A stretch of 41,531 bases of DNA from Bacteroidales bacterium UBA1237 (GTDB lineage Bacteria > Bacteroidota > Bacteroidia > Bacteroidales > UBA932). Both the position numbers and the translations under genes were made by a program. The DNA is taken from NCBI GenBank assembly GCA_002308935.1, contig DBWN01000069.1, forward strand, positions 1 through 41,531, read 5' to 3'. The notes below the pieces were generated by a model that saw only the letters and a program-made list of their open reading frames with translations, did no database searches and was not told the DNA's origin. Every line of letters begins with the position of its first letter. Within the stretch, counting starts at the first letter, position 1. This document shows positions 7,409 through 15,581 of this stretch, in pieces.

Positions 7409-9721
7409 TTACTGAACAGTGAGGATTACGGGTTCGCCGGTATCCTTGCTGTTGGGGCCTATCATGATCTCGTAGTCTCCGCTTTCGCATACCCACTTGA
7501 GGTCATGGTTGTAGTATGCCAGGTCATCGGAGCAGATCTCGAAGGTGACGGTCTTGCTTTCACCGGCCTTGATGTCGACTTTCTCGAAACCGCGCAGTTC
7601 CTTCACGGGACGTGTAGATGTGCTGTACACATCATGTATGTAGAGCTGTACTGCCTCTTTTCCGTCATATTTTCCGGTGTTCTTCACGGTGACGCTTGCA
7701 GTGACCTTGCCGTTAACGGGCATTGAAGAGGCTGAAAGGGTTACGGGGGAGTACTCGAAGGTCGTGTAGCTCAAACCGTATCCGAAAGGATAAAGGGGAG
7801 CGTTTATCACATCCATGTAGCAGCTGGTGAACTTCCTGTAGGGCTCGAAATCGGGATGAGGCCTTCCTGTATTCTTGTGATTATAATATAAAGGAAGCTG
7901 TCCAACCATCCTGGGGAAGGAAGTGGTGAGCTTTCCTGAAGGGTTGGCGTCTCCGAAGAGCACGTCAGCGATGGCGTGTCCGGACTCCGTTCCGAGTGAC
8001 CAGGTGTTGAGAATGGCGTTCATGTTCTCGTCTTCCCATGTGAGGGTGAGAGGACGTCCTGTGGTGAGGACCATCACGATGGGCTTTCCGGTGGCCTTGA
8101 GGGCTTTGAGGAGTTCCACCTGTACGTCAGGAATGGAGATGTCAGCCCTTGAAGAGCCTTCACCGCTCATGCTGTTGGGTTCACCTACGCAGGCAACGAC
8201 TACATCAGCTGCCCTGGCTGCGGCGACTGCTTCAGCGATGAGCTGAGCGTTGGTCTTTTCAGGTGCTGCGGGGCCTCTTCCTGCACCCTCATTCCTTGTG
8301 AAACCTACACCGAATCCGCCTCTGATGGGCTGAGCGGTAATCTTGCTGCCCTGTGCTGTCGTAAGCTTTCCGGAAGTTCCGAGGGCTTCTTTGACACCTT
8401 GGAGAATGGTTACGTTGTCAGATGCTTTGGCTGACATGGCCCATGCTCCGGACATGTCGGAAGCATTGTTGGCGAAGGGACCTACAAGAGCGATCCTTGC
8501 GTTCTTCGAAAGGGGAAGCACTCCGTCGTTCTTGAGGAGAACCTGGCTTTCACGGGCGAGTTCACGAGCGAATGCACGGTTTTCAGGAGTGAAGATGTTC
8601 GTCTTGACTTTTTCCTCGTCAATGTACTTGAACGGATCATCGAACAGACCGAGCTTGTATTTGGCTTCAAGGATACGGCGGCAGGCCTTTTCGATGTCAG
8701 CCTTTGTGACCCTTCCCTCATCGAGGGATTTCTTGAGGGTGCCGATGAATCCGTCTGAGTTCATGTCCATGTCAAGACCGGCTTGAAGAGCCCTTGCAGA
8801 GGCTTCCTGCAGGTCACCGATACCGTGGTTGACCAGTTCGGCTACTGCAGTGGCGTCCGATACCACGAATCCGTCGAATCCGAACTCGTCCCTCAGAAGG
8901 TCAGTGAGGAGGTACTTGTTTGCGGTGGCGGGGATTCCCTCGTATTCATTGAAAGAGGACATGTAGCTGGCGGCTCCTGCCTCAGCAGCGTCCTTATAAG
9001 GGCGCATCCAGTTGTTGAGGATCTCCTGGCGTCCGAGGTTGACCGTGTTGTAGTCCCTTCCGGCTTCAGCCGCTCCGTAGAGAGCGTAATGCTTCACGCA
9101 GGCGAGCACCTCGTTGTCAGAGAACACGTCGTCATGGCCCTGGTATCCCCAGACCATGGCTTTAGCCATTTCTCCGCCGAGATAAGGGTCTTCTCCGGCT
9201 CCTTCCACTATACGTCCCCATCTGGCGTCATGGCAGATGTCGACCATCGGGCTGAATACCCAGTTGATACCGGATGAAGAAGCTTCGGTAGCGGCGATGC
9301 GGGCTGATTTCTCGACCATTTCACGGTTCCATGTGTTGGATATGGCGAGCGGAACGGGGAAGATCGTCTGGTATCCGTGGATGACGTCCATGCCGAACAT
9401 CAGAGGAATCCCGTGAGGGGACTGGAGGGCGTACTCCTGGAGTTTGCGCATTGTCGCAGGGTCTCCTCCGAAGCCGTAGAGAGCACCCATGTTACCGGTC
9501 TTGACGGCCTTCACGGTCTCATTGTCATCGGTAAGGGCGGCGCTGGAGCGGAAGCCCATTGAATGGAGATTGAGCTGCCCGATCTGTTCCTCGACGCTCA
9601 TCTGGGAGAGGAGTGAGTCGATGAACTTGTCCATTTCGCTCTTCTTGCTGCAGGAAACAGTCAGTGCTGCAAGAAGAATGAACGCGAATACTGCGTTCAG
9701 AGTCTTGAAGGTGATTTTCAT
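7409..9721 (-). CDS. bglX: GH3 beta-glycosidase lipoprotein, BglX-like
   Basis: A 770-residue family 3 glycoside hydrolase predicted to release beta-linked glucose or a related sugar from the non-reducing end. The lipoprotein signal peptide ends LTVSC, with the lipidated Cys at residue 24, so it is membrane-anchored in the periplasm or at the surface. The N-terminal barrel carries GRIVEGAGEDPYLGGE, CVKHYALYG and FDGFVVSDATAVAEL, whose Asp at about residue 289 is the expected nucleophile. The alpha/beta sandwich and a C-terminal fibronectin-III-like domain follow, so length is typical of BglX. A Gly/Pro-rich insert occupies about 467-487. The start is M 9721, where the signal peptide begins. 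It is the last gene of the PUL, has its own -7 box (9764-9771) and lies behind a terminator from the GH78 gene, so it may be expressed separately. Confidence 0.93.
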   Translation of the reverse strand: MKITFKTLNAVFAFILLAALTVSCSKKSEMDKFIDSLLSQMSVEEQIGQLNLHSMGFRSSAALTDDNETVKAVKTGNMGALYGFGGDPATMRKLQEYALQSPHGIPLMFGMDVIHGYQTIFPVPLAISNTWNREMVEKSARIAATEASSSGINWVFSPMVDICHDARWGRIVEGAGEDPYLGGEMAKAMVWGYQGHDDVFSDNEVLACVKHYALYGAAEAGRDYNTVNLGRQEILNNWMRPYKDAAEAGAASYMSSFNEYEGIPATANKYLLTDLLRDEFGFDGFVVSDATAVAELVNHGIGDLQEASARALQAGLDMDMNSDGFIGTLKKSLDEGRVTKADIEKACRRILEAKYKLGLFDDPFKYIDEEKVKTNIFTPENRAFARELARESQVLLKNDGVLPLSKNARIALVGPFANNASDMSGAWAMSAKASDNVTILQGVKEALGTSGKLTTAQGSKITAQPIRGGFGVGFTRNEGAGRGPAAPEKTNAQLIAEAVAAARAADVVVACVGEPNSMSGEGSSRADISIPDVQVELLKALKATGKPIVMVLTTGRPLTLTWEDENMNAILNTWSLGTESGHAIADVLFGDANPSGKLTTSFPRMVGQLPLYYNHKNTGRPHPDFEPYRKFTSCYMDVINAPLYPFGYGLSYTTFEYSPVTLSASSMPVNGKVTASVTVKNTGKYDGKEAVQLYIHDVYSTSTRPVKELRGFEKVDIKAGESKTVTFEICSDDLAYYNHDLKWVCESGDYEIMIGPNSKDTGEPVILTVQ

Positions 9722-9763
9722 TGGTGTTATGGTTTGTTTGACGTATCGTTTTGGTCTGTGATG

Positions 9764-9771
9764 CAAAAATA
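9764..9771 (-). promoter_or_regulatory. -7 promoter box for GH3 gene
   Basis: TATTTTTG on the minus strand, 42 bp upstream of the start codon at 9721. No convincing -33 TTTG was seen at the expected distance. Confidence 0.55.
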
Positions 9772-9856
9772 GCATTTTTATCTTGCCTCCTCTTCGCATA
9801 TAGTACAAAAGATGAACGGATTTGTACCAAAAATGACGTTTATGTGTTTTTTTATC

Positions 9857-9887
9857 AAGAAAATCCCCGTCTCGGGTGGAGACAGGG
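9857..9887 (-). terminator. Terminator after GH78 gene
   Basis: On the minus strand, CCCTGTCTC and GAGACGGGG pair over 9 bp (one G-U) around a 5-nt loop, followed by ATTTTCTT. It lies 29 bp past the GH78 stop. Confidence 0.8.
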
Positions 9888-9916
9888 AATGAGAAGGTAT
9901 GATTCCGTTGTGCGGT

Positions 9917-12900
9917 TTATCGGGTAGTGTATCCGCTCTTCAGGGAGACGGTGATCCTGCTTCCGTCGGAAGTGAAGTCGAATCCGCCGCTCTGGAGCCT
10001 GAACACCATGACGGGTATACCGTTCCTTACCGAAAGTCCCCTGTAGGTCACACCTGCGCAGGTCTTGACCTTCTTGGCCGCCTGTGCGGAGAATTTTCCG
10101 CTGACAGGGAGATACAAGGTGGCTGATGTGTTTGCAGGTACGGTGGCGCTGTAGGAGTTGAGGGCGCTCACGCCGTGGGCGTCTTCCTTTCCGGGTTCAG
10201 CGGTCCATGCGCTTTCGATAAGGCCGTTCGAAGACTTGTATGCGACCTTCGCGTGGTCGAGCGATCCTCCGGGAACGGGCTGGAGAACGAAGTCGGAGAA
10301 TCCCACGCTGTCATATATGCCGTTGTCACCTCTCTGGATTCCGCCGACCTGGGTGATCATGAACGCTGCCGCCACTCCGAATCCGTAGTGGTTCCAGGAG
10401 TTCATGCTCTGGTTGATGGGTCCGTATTCGGTTTCGGTGTTCCACCTTTCCCATAGGGAAGTCGCACCGATCGTGACGGGATACAGCCAGGAGGAGAACT
10501 TCTCGTTCTCGAGCATCTTGTAAGCTGCGCCGAACTCACCGTTCTTGCCGAGTGCTCCGAGGATACAAGGAGTTCCGGTGAAGCCGGAAGTGACGCTCCA
10601 CTCGTGCAGAGGCATGTCGATGTTGTTCACGGTCGCCGTGAGTTCAGTACCTTCGAACTGGCACCTTTCGAGATAGTTCTTCACGAAGTTGGGGTGCTTC
10701 GCATAGTCTATCATGTCGTAATAGATGGCGATAGCGTAGGATGACTGTGCGGTGGTCGGATTGCCGTTGTAATCCAGAGGAACGTCCTGGTCGCTGATCA
10801 TGTTGTCATTGAACTCGTCCTTCAACTTCAGGAAGTAATCCCTGTAGTAATCAGCCTCATTCTTCTTGCCGAGGGCGTCGGCCATTGTGGCCATGTACAT
10901 GAGGGTCCTTCCGAACTCGCAGATCTGGTCGTAACCCGAGTTGGAGCTCTTTGACATCTCGAGATGGTTGGAAAGGCCGCCTCCCTGGAAGAGGTAGTTG
11001 TACTTGGGATCCTGCTTTCCGGCATTGATGAACTGCTGGGTGTACATCACGAACGAATCCCAGCTTTCACGAAGAGCCGAAAGGTCTCCGTTGTTGGCGT
11101 AGATGTCCCAGATCATGGTAAGTCCACCCATAGGCCATGCGACGTTGGATGTCTTTCCGTCAGGATTCTGGGGAACACCTTCCTTGGAGTAGTATGCACC
11201 GCGGCCGGTCATTGAAGACTGGTAGTCACGGCTGGCTGAGTTCAGCTGCACGTCCCTTCCGAGCTGGGCGTAGTTGCTGTAGAACTGCGTCATGTCGGCC
11301 ATGTAGACGGAAGTCTCGCTGTAGATCTGCTGGTCTCCGAGGAAGGGGAGTCTCTCGTTCCTCTGGGGGCAGTCGGTTCCCACTGAGACGTGGTTTCCGT
11401 AGTGTGAACGGGCCACGTTCAGGAAGAAGCGGTCCAGAAGGGGATTGGAAGACTCGAATGTGGTGGTGATGTCAGTGAGCGATGAAAGTACAAGACCGTT
11501 CACCTCAAGCGAAGCGAGGAGCGCCTGCTGCTGGGCCTTTGAGACGTTCCCGTTGATGCTCACGTCGATGAACCTCCATCCGTGGAATGTGAGTGTAGGG
11601 ATGAATGTCTCTCCACCGGGGGTTCCTTTGGCGATATAGCGGTCTATGCTCCTTGCTCCGCGGTAGTTCTCGGTATAGATCATACCGTCCATCTGTGCCG
11701 CGTTGAAGGGATAGAGGAAATCCCTCTTGACCCTTGTCTCGCCATAGCGGAGAACGACCTCCGTACCTTCGGGGAGGGTGGTGCGGAACCTTATCTCAGG
11801 AACACCGACCATGTTCTCTCCCATGTCGAAGATGTAGGAGATGTGCTCGGGGTTGTCCCTGTACTTGAGACTGGGAGTGTGGATGTGCTTTCCGGGGAGT
11901 ACCTGGACGACGTGGATGGGGTAGTCGATCCTGCCCTCGTAGTCGGGGTTCTCGAAGTTGGCGTCAGCAGCCGGCGTGAAAGCGGCTTTCTTCCATGCGG
12001 AGTCATCATAGGATGCTGTGGACCAGCCTTCGATGGCTTTTTCCTTCCTTGCGTCGTAGAATTCTCCGTGATAGAGACTGCTGTAAGTGATCGGACCTCC
12101 GAGGAATGACTTCCAGTCACGGTCGTTGGTGACGATCTCCTGAGTACGGCCGTCGTCGTAAGTGATGACGAGTTTCGCCATTACGCCCCACTTCTCACCG
12201 TACCAGTTGAAATATGACGGGTTGTAGACGTATTCGTCACCCCACCATCCGGGACCCATCACGGCTCCCATGGCATTCTTGCCGTTGGATACAATCCTGT
12301 CCGTGACATCGTAGGTGACATACCTCATTGTTCCGTAGAACTGGAGCATACCGGGAGAGAGGAAGTCGCGGGAATGGTCACGGCCTTCACCGTCCTTGGT
12401 GTAGACCCTGCCGGCCTCGACCCTCTTTCCGTTCATGAAGAACTCGTTCACACCTCTAGATGTGACATAGAGTTTCGCGTCAGCGACCTTTCCGGTTGTG
12501 GTGAAAGTGGTCCTTACCATAGGTTCGGAACCGAATGAAGGGTCAGCGTATGCGAGAGTGTTCTTCACGTTGATGGTACCACCGTTCACGGTGATGCCGG
12601 GAAGGTCCTTGAAGATGGCGTATGTAGCGCCGATGTTTTCTCCGAAGACCGTTGATGCGGGCTTGTTGATGTAGTTGACCTTCACCCCGCTGAATTGGGC
12701 GCTTCCCTCAGCGCAGAAACCGATCTGTCCGAGGTGAGGATACTTGCAGGAGTCTCCGCCCCTTCCGAGAGGATTGGTGAAAAGCTGGGGCTGGGAGTTT
12801 CCTCTTCCGAATCCCGCAGGTGCTCCGGCGGGAGCTCCGCCGCCGTATCCCATCTGGTTTGTCGCAGGAGCGTCAGGCTTTTGGAATGCAGTTCCGTCAA

Positions 12901-13762
12901 GGGTGCAGTTTATGAGGTTTCCTCCGGTGCAGCTCAGGAATACGCTGTGCTTGTCGTACATGTTGTCCTTGGTGATGTTGTCAAGGTCGTATGCCTTCAG
13001 CAAAGAAGTGTTGCCCGGGCGCTCGTTGTCGATAGGGCTGTAACCTTTACGGTAAATCTTCATTTGGGCAGGACCCTTGCCTTCAACCAGGGGAGTGATG
13101 TCATATACTACGCTGATGTAGGTCTCACCTTCGATCAGATAGTCGTTGTACATGGCGTTGGACATCCTCATCTCGCCTCCTGCGTAAATGAATCCCGCCT
13201 TTGTCGTACCGGGATCCAGTTTTATGTCGTAGGAGATGTTGTAGACGGTGAGCGAAGCGGCATCCAAAGTGATGTCGGGACTTCCGATGAACATGGCTTC
13301 ACGTCCGAAGACGGCGTCCTTGACATTGTCGAAGTCCTTGTCATTGTATGTGCAAAGTTCGTAAGCGAGACCGGTTGAGAACCTGGCCTCAGGAGCGTTG
13401 TGGGGCTTACCCTTCTTGTCCCATACGGTCACTGTCCAGAAATAATCCGTGCCGTTCTTGAGGTTGGATGCTTTCGAGTAGTCAAGCTCCACGTTTGAGG
13501 ATTTGGATGAAGGCACTTTGCCGGTGTCCCATACGGCATTGCCGGCCTTGTCTTTTATGACGATCCGGTAGGCGGACTGGCCTTCACCTACGATGTTGGA
13601 TTCAATGTCCCATCCGAAAACAGGGACTTCATCCAGACCCAAAGGTGTCACCATGTTGTCTGTGAGGGGATTGGTGACATTGAAGTAGCCCTGGGCGAAC
13701 GCACTTTGGGAAACCCCGCAGAGCACAAGCGAAAGAGCTATCAGCAAAAGTCTGTTTTTCAT
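9917..13762 (-). CDS. GH78 alpha-L-rhamnosidase, secreted, multi-domain
   Basis: A 1281-residue family 78 enzyme predicted to cleave terminal alpha-L-rhamnose. The signal peptide ends SAFAQ. Next come a beta-rich domain (about 25-130, FWTVTVWD segment), a region up to about 370 resembling an inserted carbohydrate-binding or concanavalin-like module, and the usual N-terminal beta domains of GH78 (NEFFMNGKRV, GPGWWGDEYVYNPSYF). The (alpha/alpha)6 catalytic barrel has DCPQRNERLPFLGDQQ at about 797-812; this acidic motif carries the family's catalytic and sugar-contacting residues. A C-terminal beta domain closes the chain. It is longer than usual (about 900-1100). A Gly/Ala/Pro-rich tract at about 305-323 interrupts the inserted module. 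Lacking a lipobox, it may be periplasmic or secreted. It lies 142 bp downstream of susD, with hairpins in the gap. Confidence 0.92.
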   Translation of the reverse strand: MKNRLLLIALSLVLCGVSQSAFAQGYFNVTNPLTDNMVTPLGLDEVPVFGWDIESNIVGEGQSAYRIVIKDKAGNAVWDTGKVPSSKSSNVELDYSKASNLKNGTDYFWTVTVWDKKGKPHNAPEARFSTGLAYELCTYNDKDFDNVKDAVFGREAMFIGSPDITLDAASLTVYNISYDIKLDPGTTKAGFIYAGGEMRMSNAMYNDYLIEGETYISVVYDITPLVEGKGPAQMKIYRKGYSPIDNERPGNTSLLKAYDLDNITKDNMYDKHSVFLSCTGGNLINCTLDGTAFQKPDAPATNQMGYGGGAPAGAPAGFGRGNSQPQLFTNPLGRGGDSCKYPHLGQIGFCAEGSAQFSGVKVNYINKPASTVFGENIGATYAIFKDLPGITVNGGTINVKNTLAYADPSFGSEPMVRTTFTTTGKVADAKLYVTSRGVNEFFMNGKRVEAGRVYTKDGEGRDHSRDFLSPGMLQFYGTMRYVTYDVTDRIVSNGKNAMGAVMGPGWWGDEYVYNPSYFNWYGEKWGVMAKLVITYDDGRTQEIVTNDRDWKSFLGGPITYSSLYHGEFYDARKEKAIEGWSTASYDDSAWKKAAFTPAADANFENPDYEGRIDYPIHVVQVLPGKHIHTPSLKYRDNPEHISYIFDMGENMVGVPEIRFRTTLPEGTEVVLRYGETRVKRDFLYPFNAAQMDGMIYTENYRGARSIDRYIAKGTPGGETFIPTLTFHGWRFIDVSINGNVSKAQQQALLASLEVNGLVLSSLTDITTTFESSNPLLDRFFLNVARSHYGNHVSVGTDCPQRNERLPFLGDQQIYSETSVYMADMTQFYSNYAQLGRDVQLNSASRDYQSSMTGRGAYYSKEGVPQNPDGKTSNVAWPMGGLTMIWDIYANNGDLSALRESWDSFVMYTQQFINAGKQDPKYNYLFQGGGLSNHLEMSKSSNSGYDQICEFGRTLMYMATMADALGKKNEADYYRDYFLKLKDEFNDNMISDQDVPLDYNGNPTTAQSSYAIAIYYDMIDYAKHPNFVKNYLERCQFEGTELTATVNNIDMPLHEWSVTSGFTGTPCILGALGKNGEFGAAYKMLENEKFSSWLYPVTIGATSLWERWNTETEYGPINQSMNSWNHYGFGVAAAFMITQVGGIQRGDNGIYDSVGFSDFVLQPVPGGSLDHAKVAYKSSNGLIESAWTAEPGKEDAHGVSALNSYSATVPANTSATLYLPVSGKFSAQAAKKVKTCAGVTYRGLSVRNGIPVMVFRLQSGGFDFTSDGSRITVSLKSGYTTR

Positions 13763-13802
13763 GTAATGTGTGTTTTGTGTGTTGTGTTGGTTTCCTGATC
13801 GG

Positions 13803-13823
13803 TTAGACTATAATACTGTCTAA
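13803..13823. repeat. Inverted repeat upstream of GH78 gene
   Basis: Perfect 6-bp arms TTAGAC and GTCTAA are separated by 9 bp of A/T-rich sequence, 41 bp upstream of the GH78 start. It could be an operator or an RNA hairpin in the susD-GH78 leader; function unknown. Confidence 0.4.
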
Positions 13824-13845
13824 GGGGAGGTGGTTTTTAAAGAAT

Positions 13846-13874
13846 CCGGCGTCGCCGTTTTGAGACAACGCCGG
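13846..13874 (-). terminator. Hairpin between susD and GH78 genes (possible attenuator)
   Basis: CCGGCGT and ACGCCGG pair around a 15-nt loop, followed on the minus strand by ATTCTTTAAAAA. The T-run is weak, so it may partly terminate or protect the susCD message rather than fully end it. Confidence 0.55.
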
Positions 13875-13904
13875 AAACCCTAGTTCAACCACTAATTGTA
13901 TTTG

Positions 13905-15560
13905 CTACCAGTCCGGATTCTGTTTGAGATTCGGGTTGGCGGTAAGCTCGGTTGTAGGATAAGGGAAGAGCCTGTATTTGGCGCTGTAACCGACCCAGTT
14001 GGTTACATCTTCCGAAGAGACGGACACTGTGTATGTCGCAGGATCGCCTGAAGTCTTGTAGGTGTACTTTCCGACATTCTTGAAGGCATCGACATCGATA
14101 CCCCAACGGCGGCAATCCCAGAACCTTTCGCCCTCGAAGAAGAACTCAGCACGTCTTTCGTCCTGGACATCTTTGAGAGTGTAGCTTCCGACAGTAGGCA
14201 TGCCGGCACGTGTACGCACCTGGTTGAAGGCGGCAAGTCCTGCCTGGCTGTCGACAGTAGCCTCTGCGTAGAGCAGGAGGACATCTGCATACCTCATGAA
14301 ACCGAAGTTGGCTTTGCTGTAGAGGTCCTTGTCGTTTGTAGCAGTGTACATGTCTGAATGCCAGAAATAGAACTTCGTTCCCAGATAACCCTGGCAAGGT
14401 TCGAGGATAGGCTGTACGTATCCGCCCCAAAGCAGAAACATTCCTGCCTGAGCGGGAGTCAAACCTTTAGCAAGAAGAGGATTGACGTTGTCACCTTCGT
14501 AGTTGGGTGTGCCTTCGTACTCTTCACCAGCAAGTTCGATGAACTTGGCAGCGGCCTCTTCGAAGGTCCATAGGTTACCTTTCTGACGTTTTGTTCCGAT
14601 CTCTCCACGGGCTACGAGGAAATCATAGAAATCCTTTGAAGGGAAGTCCTGCTCGTATCCCTGGTTGAATCCGGTAAGATGGACTCCACCGGGCATCGTG
14701 ACGTATTCAGCACGCCATACGTAGTTCTGGTGGCTCATCCTTGCCTCGGTCGCACGCATGTCGTCATCTGAATCAGAAGCGTTGAACTCCCAGAGGTATT
14801 CATCGCACCAGTCAGCCTTCAAGGTGTACAAATCGAAGTACTCGTCGATGAGTTTGTATTTTCCGGAGTCAATGACCTGCTTGAGGTAGGTGGCTGCGTT
14901 GGACTTGTCACCGGCAGCGAGGTAAGCTTTACCCTTCCATGCCTTTGCGGTTTCAGCGGTGACCCTTGCTCCGATAGCCTTCTGGCCTCCGAGACCGCTC
15001 TTTGTGGGAAGTCCCTTTATTGCCTCATCGAGGCTTGTCTGGACATAGTTCCAGAGCTCTTCTTTGGTGCCGTTAGCGGGCTGAAGCTCATCACTTCCGA
15101 GGACGTGGTCCACCAGAGGGGGAGTGCCCCATCCCATGATCAGGTAGTAGTAAGCCCATGCCCTCATGAAATAGGCTTCAGCAATGACCCTCTTCTTGGT
15201 TGCGGTGTCGTCTTTGAGTTTCTCGATGATCATGTTCGCCTTGTAGTTGATCTGGTACAAGGTGGTGAAGCTCAATCCTGCTGTTGATACAGGACCGGAA
15301 AGGAACGTGTCGTTGTTGTATGTCTTCCATACATTGTTGTTTACGACATCATCAGTAAGCGTGCTGGCGTTGGTGATCCTCTGTCCCCATACTGAAGTAT
15401 AAATTGAGGAAATGAGGGCTTCAGCTTCAGCATCGTTCGCATTCTCATAATAAGGATCCGTACCGAGCGCTCCGAGTTGCTCAACGCTGTCGAGCATCTT
15501 GGTGCAGGAGACGGCAGTCAATGCGAGAGCTGACACTAATATGTATATATACTTTTTCAT
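13905..15560 (-). CDS. SusD/RagB family glycan-binding lipoprotein
   Basis: A 551-residue surface lipoprotein that works as the lid of the SusC transporter and binds glycan. The signal peptide ends with the lipobox AVSC (Cys 19), followed by TKMLDS. Family signs are the N-terminal TPR-like helices (AEAEALISSIYTSVW, AEAYFMRAWAYYYLIMGWG) and the C-terminal FMRYADVLLLYAEA, FNQVRTRAGMP and DERRAEFFFEGERFWDCRRW segments, all strongly typical. The start is M 15560; an in-frame ATG four codons upstream adds nothing. It begins 21 bp after the susC stop, so the two form one operon. Confidence 0.96.
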   Translation of the reverse strand: MKKYIYILVSALALTAVSCTKMLDSVEQLGALGTDPYYENANDAEAEALISSIYTSVWGQRITNASTLTDDVVNNNVWKTYNNDTFLSGPVSTAGLSFTTLYQINYKANMIIEKLKDDTATKKRVIAEAYFMRAWAYYYLIMGWGTPPLVDHVLGSDELQPANGTKEELWNYVQTSLDEAIKGLPTKSGLGGQKAIGARVTAETAKAWKGKAYLAAGDKSNAATYLKQVIDSGKYKLIDEYFDLYTLKADWCDEYLWEFNASDSDDDMRATEARMSHQNYVWRAEYVTMPGGVHLTGFNQGYEQDFPSKDFYDFLVARGEIGTKRQKGNLWTFEEAAAKFIELAGEEYEGTPNYEGDNVNPLLAKGLTPAQAGMFLLWGGYVQPILEPCQGYLGTKFYFWHSDMYTATNDKDLYSKANFGFMRYADVLLLYAEATVDSQAGLAAFNQVRTRAGMPTVGSYTLKDVQDERRAEFFFEGERFWDCRRWGIDVDAFKNVGKYTYKTSGDPATYTVSVSSEDVTNWVGYSAKYRLFPYPTTELTANPNLKQNPDW

Positions 15561-15581
15561 ATCCTTTATCATATTATGGGA

